Notes under the pieces: model-generated
Seen by the model: only the letters and a program-made list of their open reading frames with translations
The model's database searches: none
What the model was told of the DNA's origin: nothing
Shown: piece after piece, positions 5,963-8,008 of the stretch
Layout of the letters: each line of letters starts with the position of its first letter
Position numbering within the stretch: the stretch's first letter is position 1
NCBI GenBank assembly: GCA_965370965.1
Contig: CBDUWQ010000184.1
Location: forward strand, 1 to 8,008
Source of the DNA: GH45 sp965370965
Lineage (GTDB): Bacteria; Bacteroidota; Bacteroidia; Bacteroidales; SZUA-534
Direction of reading: 5' to 3'
Length of the DNA stretch: 8,008 nt
Position numbers and translations under genes: made by a program

Positions 5963-6352
5963 TTATAAGTTTTTAATAATATCTTCAATACTTGTTTTTA
6001 CGTTATCAAATGCGTTGTTGTCTTTTACCACATAGTTTGTGGCATTCTCCCTAACAAAGTCATAAACCAAATTACCATCTTCCTGACCCGATAAAATAAT
6101 AACCTTTGCCTGCGGGTTAATGGTATGAATCTCCTTTAATATCTCAAGACCATCTTTTGCATCGGGGTTTTCGCTATTTAAAAAGTAATCTAACACAATA
6201 ACATCTGGGTTTAAGTGCATATGGTTTAAGCACTCTTCACCTGTTTGAAAAGCTACAATGTTATAATCGGGGTTATCGGTTAATGCCTCTTTTAACATTT
6301 CAAGAAAAATGAAATCGTCGTCAACTAATATGATATTGTATTTGCCGTCCAT
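5963..6352 (-). CDS. Single-domain response regulator (receiver domain only)
   Basis: The 129-residue protein is a CheY-like receiver with no output domain. It has the acidic pocket D11-D12 (VDDD), phospho-acceptor D55 (VLDYF), the switch Ser S88 (ILSG) and K110 (VVKD). After D55 the loop to the conserved D67-G68 is five residues longer than in CheY and lacks the usual Pro, a variant I associate with Bacteroidota single-domain receivers. It likely works as a phosphate relay or by protein contact, as it has no DNA-binding region. It lies 89 bp downstream of the hybrid kinase gene on the same strand, which makes it the probable partner. ATG is at 6352-6350. The 89-bp gap could hold its own promoter, though I see no clear TAnnTTTG box there. 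Confidence 0.92.
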   Translation of the reverse strand: MDGKYNIILVDDDFIFLEMLKEALTDNPDYNIVAFQTGEECLNHMHLNPDVIVLDYFLNSENPDAKDGLEILKEIHTINPQAKVIILSGQEDGNLVYDFVRENATNYVVKDNNAFDNVKTSIEDIIKNL

Positions 6353-6441
6353 GTTTAACTATTTATAAAAATTGGAAAATTAGATTTTGTTACTTTAGTA
6401 TAAAAATATGAATAATAAATAAATTCTACAATACTATTTAG

Positions 6442-8008
6442 TTATTCTTTAAGTGTTACAAAATAAATTATTTTTTGTTTAAGTTCATCGGGGTTAAAAG
6501 GTTTAATAACATATTCATTCATTCCATTTTTCATTGCTTGTTCTTTTTCTGACGATAAAGCATGGGCAGTCATTCCTATTATTGGAACTTTGCATTTTGG
6601 TGCCGGCAAGCTGCTTCTAATGTACTGCGTTGCTTCATGTCCATCCATTATTGGCATTTGAATATCCATTAATACTAAATCGTATTCCTTATTCTGTAAA
6701 GCAATAATAGCCTCTTTGCCATTTTCGGCTATATCAACAGTAAATGGCTCAGTCCACGATAATATGGTGTCTTTAGCCAATTCCTGATTTATTAAATTAT
6801 CTTCAACCAATAAAATATTGTAATTATTTGTTGAAATCTTTTTAGGTTCAGCTAATTCATCTTTTTTGACTTCAAATTTATCAGGTTGGGCTATTTTATA
6901 TGGAATGGTAAATGAGAATACCGAGCCTTCTTTCATTTTGCTTTTAACACTTATGCTGCCATTTTGCAGTTCAACAAGTCTTTTTACAATTGATAAGCCA
7001 AGTCCGGTTCCACTATGCAAACGCGACGTGTCACTATGTGCCTGGGTAAAACTCTCAAAAATTGTTTCCAATTTATTTTCGGGTATCCCTAAACCATTGT
7101 CGATAACATAAAAGTGCATTGTGCATTTCTTTATATGGCTTTCGCACCTTGCTTCAATTGATACAACTTGTCCATTATTTGAGAATTTTATGGCATTGCT
7201 TATTAAATTGGTCAATATTTGCGATAACCTGTATGGGTCGCCATTTAGTGTTTCCGGAATAAGTGGGTCAATATGTATTTCAAGATTTATTTTTTTCTCC
7301 TCGGCTCTGAATTTTAGGGTTGAAATGGCTTCGGTAATTATTTTTACAGGGTTAAAGTTTGTTTGTTCAATAACCATTTTACCGGCTTCAATTTTGCTAA
7401 AGTCAAGTAAATCGTTAATAACAATCATCATATTATCAGTGGCTTGTAAAACCTGATTAATATAGTATTGGTTGCTATTATCGGTAATACCATTTGATAA
7501 AAGTTTGGCATAACCCAAAATAGCATTTAGTGGCGTACGTATTTCATGACTAATATTTGCCAAAAACAAGTTTTTGTAATTACTAAGGCGCTTGGTCTCA
7601 TTATTTGATTCAATTAGTTGCTCGTTTGTATTTTCTAAATTTTTTTTACTGTTTTCAATCTTTATCTGTTTTTTTATAAGCTCTTTATTAATTGTGCGGA
7701 GTTTTTTATAAAAAAGCAGTACTAATCCCATAATTATCAGTAATAAAGCCAATAGTAAAACTAGTAATATTTGCATATTCTTTTTTTTGCTTAATAATAA
7801 GGTATTTAACTGACTTTGCTGTTGTAGATTCCGAATTTTTTGTTCATTTTTTTCAATTTGATATTTAACCTCAAATTTAGTAAGCTGTAGTTTGGTTTTA
7901 TCTAAAACAATAGAATCTTTATAAATAAGAGCCATTTCATAAGCATTAATTGCTTTGTTATATTGTTTTGTTGGAGTATAGCATTTTGCCAAAAGCATAT
8001 ATTTGTCA
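6442..8008 (-). CDS. TPR-containing membrane hybrid sensor histidine kinase, N-terminus beyond window
   Basis: The gene is open to the right edge. The first in-window ATG (7998) is preceded in frame by codons for D-K-Y, giving DKYMLLAKCY, the first helix of a TPR, so the true start lies outside. Numbered from that Met: end of a TPR array (1-30), coiled coil (about 33-72), one membrane segment (about 76-97), second coiled coil (100-140), HisKA with phospho-His H151 (SHEIRTPLN), and an ATPase domain with N-box NLISNAIKF (264-272), DNGLGI (300-305) and GTGLGLS (330-336). A C-terminal receiver has E399-D400, phospho-acceptor D445 (LMDIQMP), T477 and K499. The sensory TPR part is presumably periplasmic. 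No HPt domain is seen, so phosphate might pass between its own receiver and another protein. The stand-alone response regulator follows 89 bp downstream. Confidence 0.95.
   Translation of the reverse strand, partial: DKYMLLAKCYTPTKQYNKAINAYEMALIYKDSIVLDKTKLQLTKFEVKYQIEKNEQKIRNLQQQSQLNTLLLSKKKNMQILLVLLLALLLIIMGLVLLFYKKLRTINKELIKKQIKIENSKKNLENTNEQLIESNNETKRLSNYKNLFLANISHEIRTPLNAILGYAKLLSNGITDNSNQYYINQVLQATDNMMIVINDLLDFSKIEAGKMVIEQTNFNPVKIITEAISTLKFRAEEKKINLEIHIDPLIPETLNGDPYRLSQILTNLISNAIKFSNNGQVVSIEARCESHIKKCTMHFYVIDNGLGIPENKLETIFESFTQAHSDTSRLHSGTGLGLSIVKRLVELQNGSISVKSKMKEGSVFSFTIPYKIAQPDKFEVKKDELAEPKKISTNNYNILLVEDNLINQELAKDTILSWTEPFTVDIAENGKEAIIALQNKEYDLVLMDIQMPIMDGHEATQYIRSSLPAPKCKVPIIGMTAHALSSEKEQAMKNGMNEYVIKPFNPDELKQKIIYFVTLKE

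Noticed and set aside
6866..7456. Plus-strand open frames inside the kinase gene
   Set aside because: They are antisense to conserved HisKA/ATPase coding sequence and read as low-complexity hydrophobic peptides.

Overview
The window is AT-rich DNA that most resembles a Bacteroidota genome, probably an anaerobic or environmental member of the Bacteroidales/Marinilabiliales type. This is inferred from low GC, the lack of clear Shine-Dalgarno sequences, a typical lipobox on an exported dipeptidase, a TPR-type hybrid histidine kinase paired with a single-domain receiver, and the protein families present. No rRNA, tRNA, CRISPR array, transposase or phage gene is visible.

The left and middle part (about 1-4916) holds four plus-strand genes: an exported SxxK serine hydrolase of the beta-lactamase/DD-peptidase clan; a lipoprotein renal-dipeptidase-like (M19) enzyme; an Rh-type (not Amt-type) ammonium/ammonia channel; and an exported DUF1287 protein with a predicted papain-like (NlpC/P60-like) fold. 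Three of the four are predicted envelope hydrolases of peptides or cell wall. Peptide cleavage, amino-acid release and ammonia flux could plausibly be linked, but this is inference from proximity. Small palindromes of the form TTTGT-A-ACAAA lie upstream of both the serine hydrolase and the dipeptidase.

Between the Rh gene and the DUF1287 gene (4226-4310) lies the strongest non-coding signal: an inverted repeat with 34-nt arms and a 17-nt loop, containing a perfect 16-bp core. Four of its five arm differences become G-U pairs in the plus-strand RNA. The DUF1287 gene is also bracketed by two collinear pairs of 12-bp direct repeats.

From about 4980 to 5910, a DUF169 (COG2043) protein gene sits between short inverted motifs, like an inserted cassette.

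The right part (5963-8008) is a minus-strand two-component pair. A membrane hybrid histidine kinase with TPRs runs off the right edge, so its N-terminus is missing. A stand-alone receiver-domain response regulator lies downstream of it. The DUF169 gene and the response regulator converge, with 174 bp between them and no convincing intrinsic terminator.
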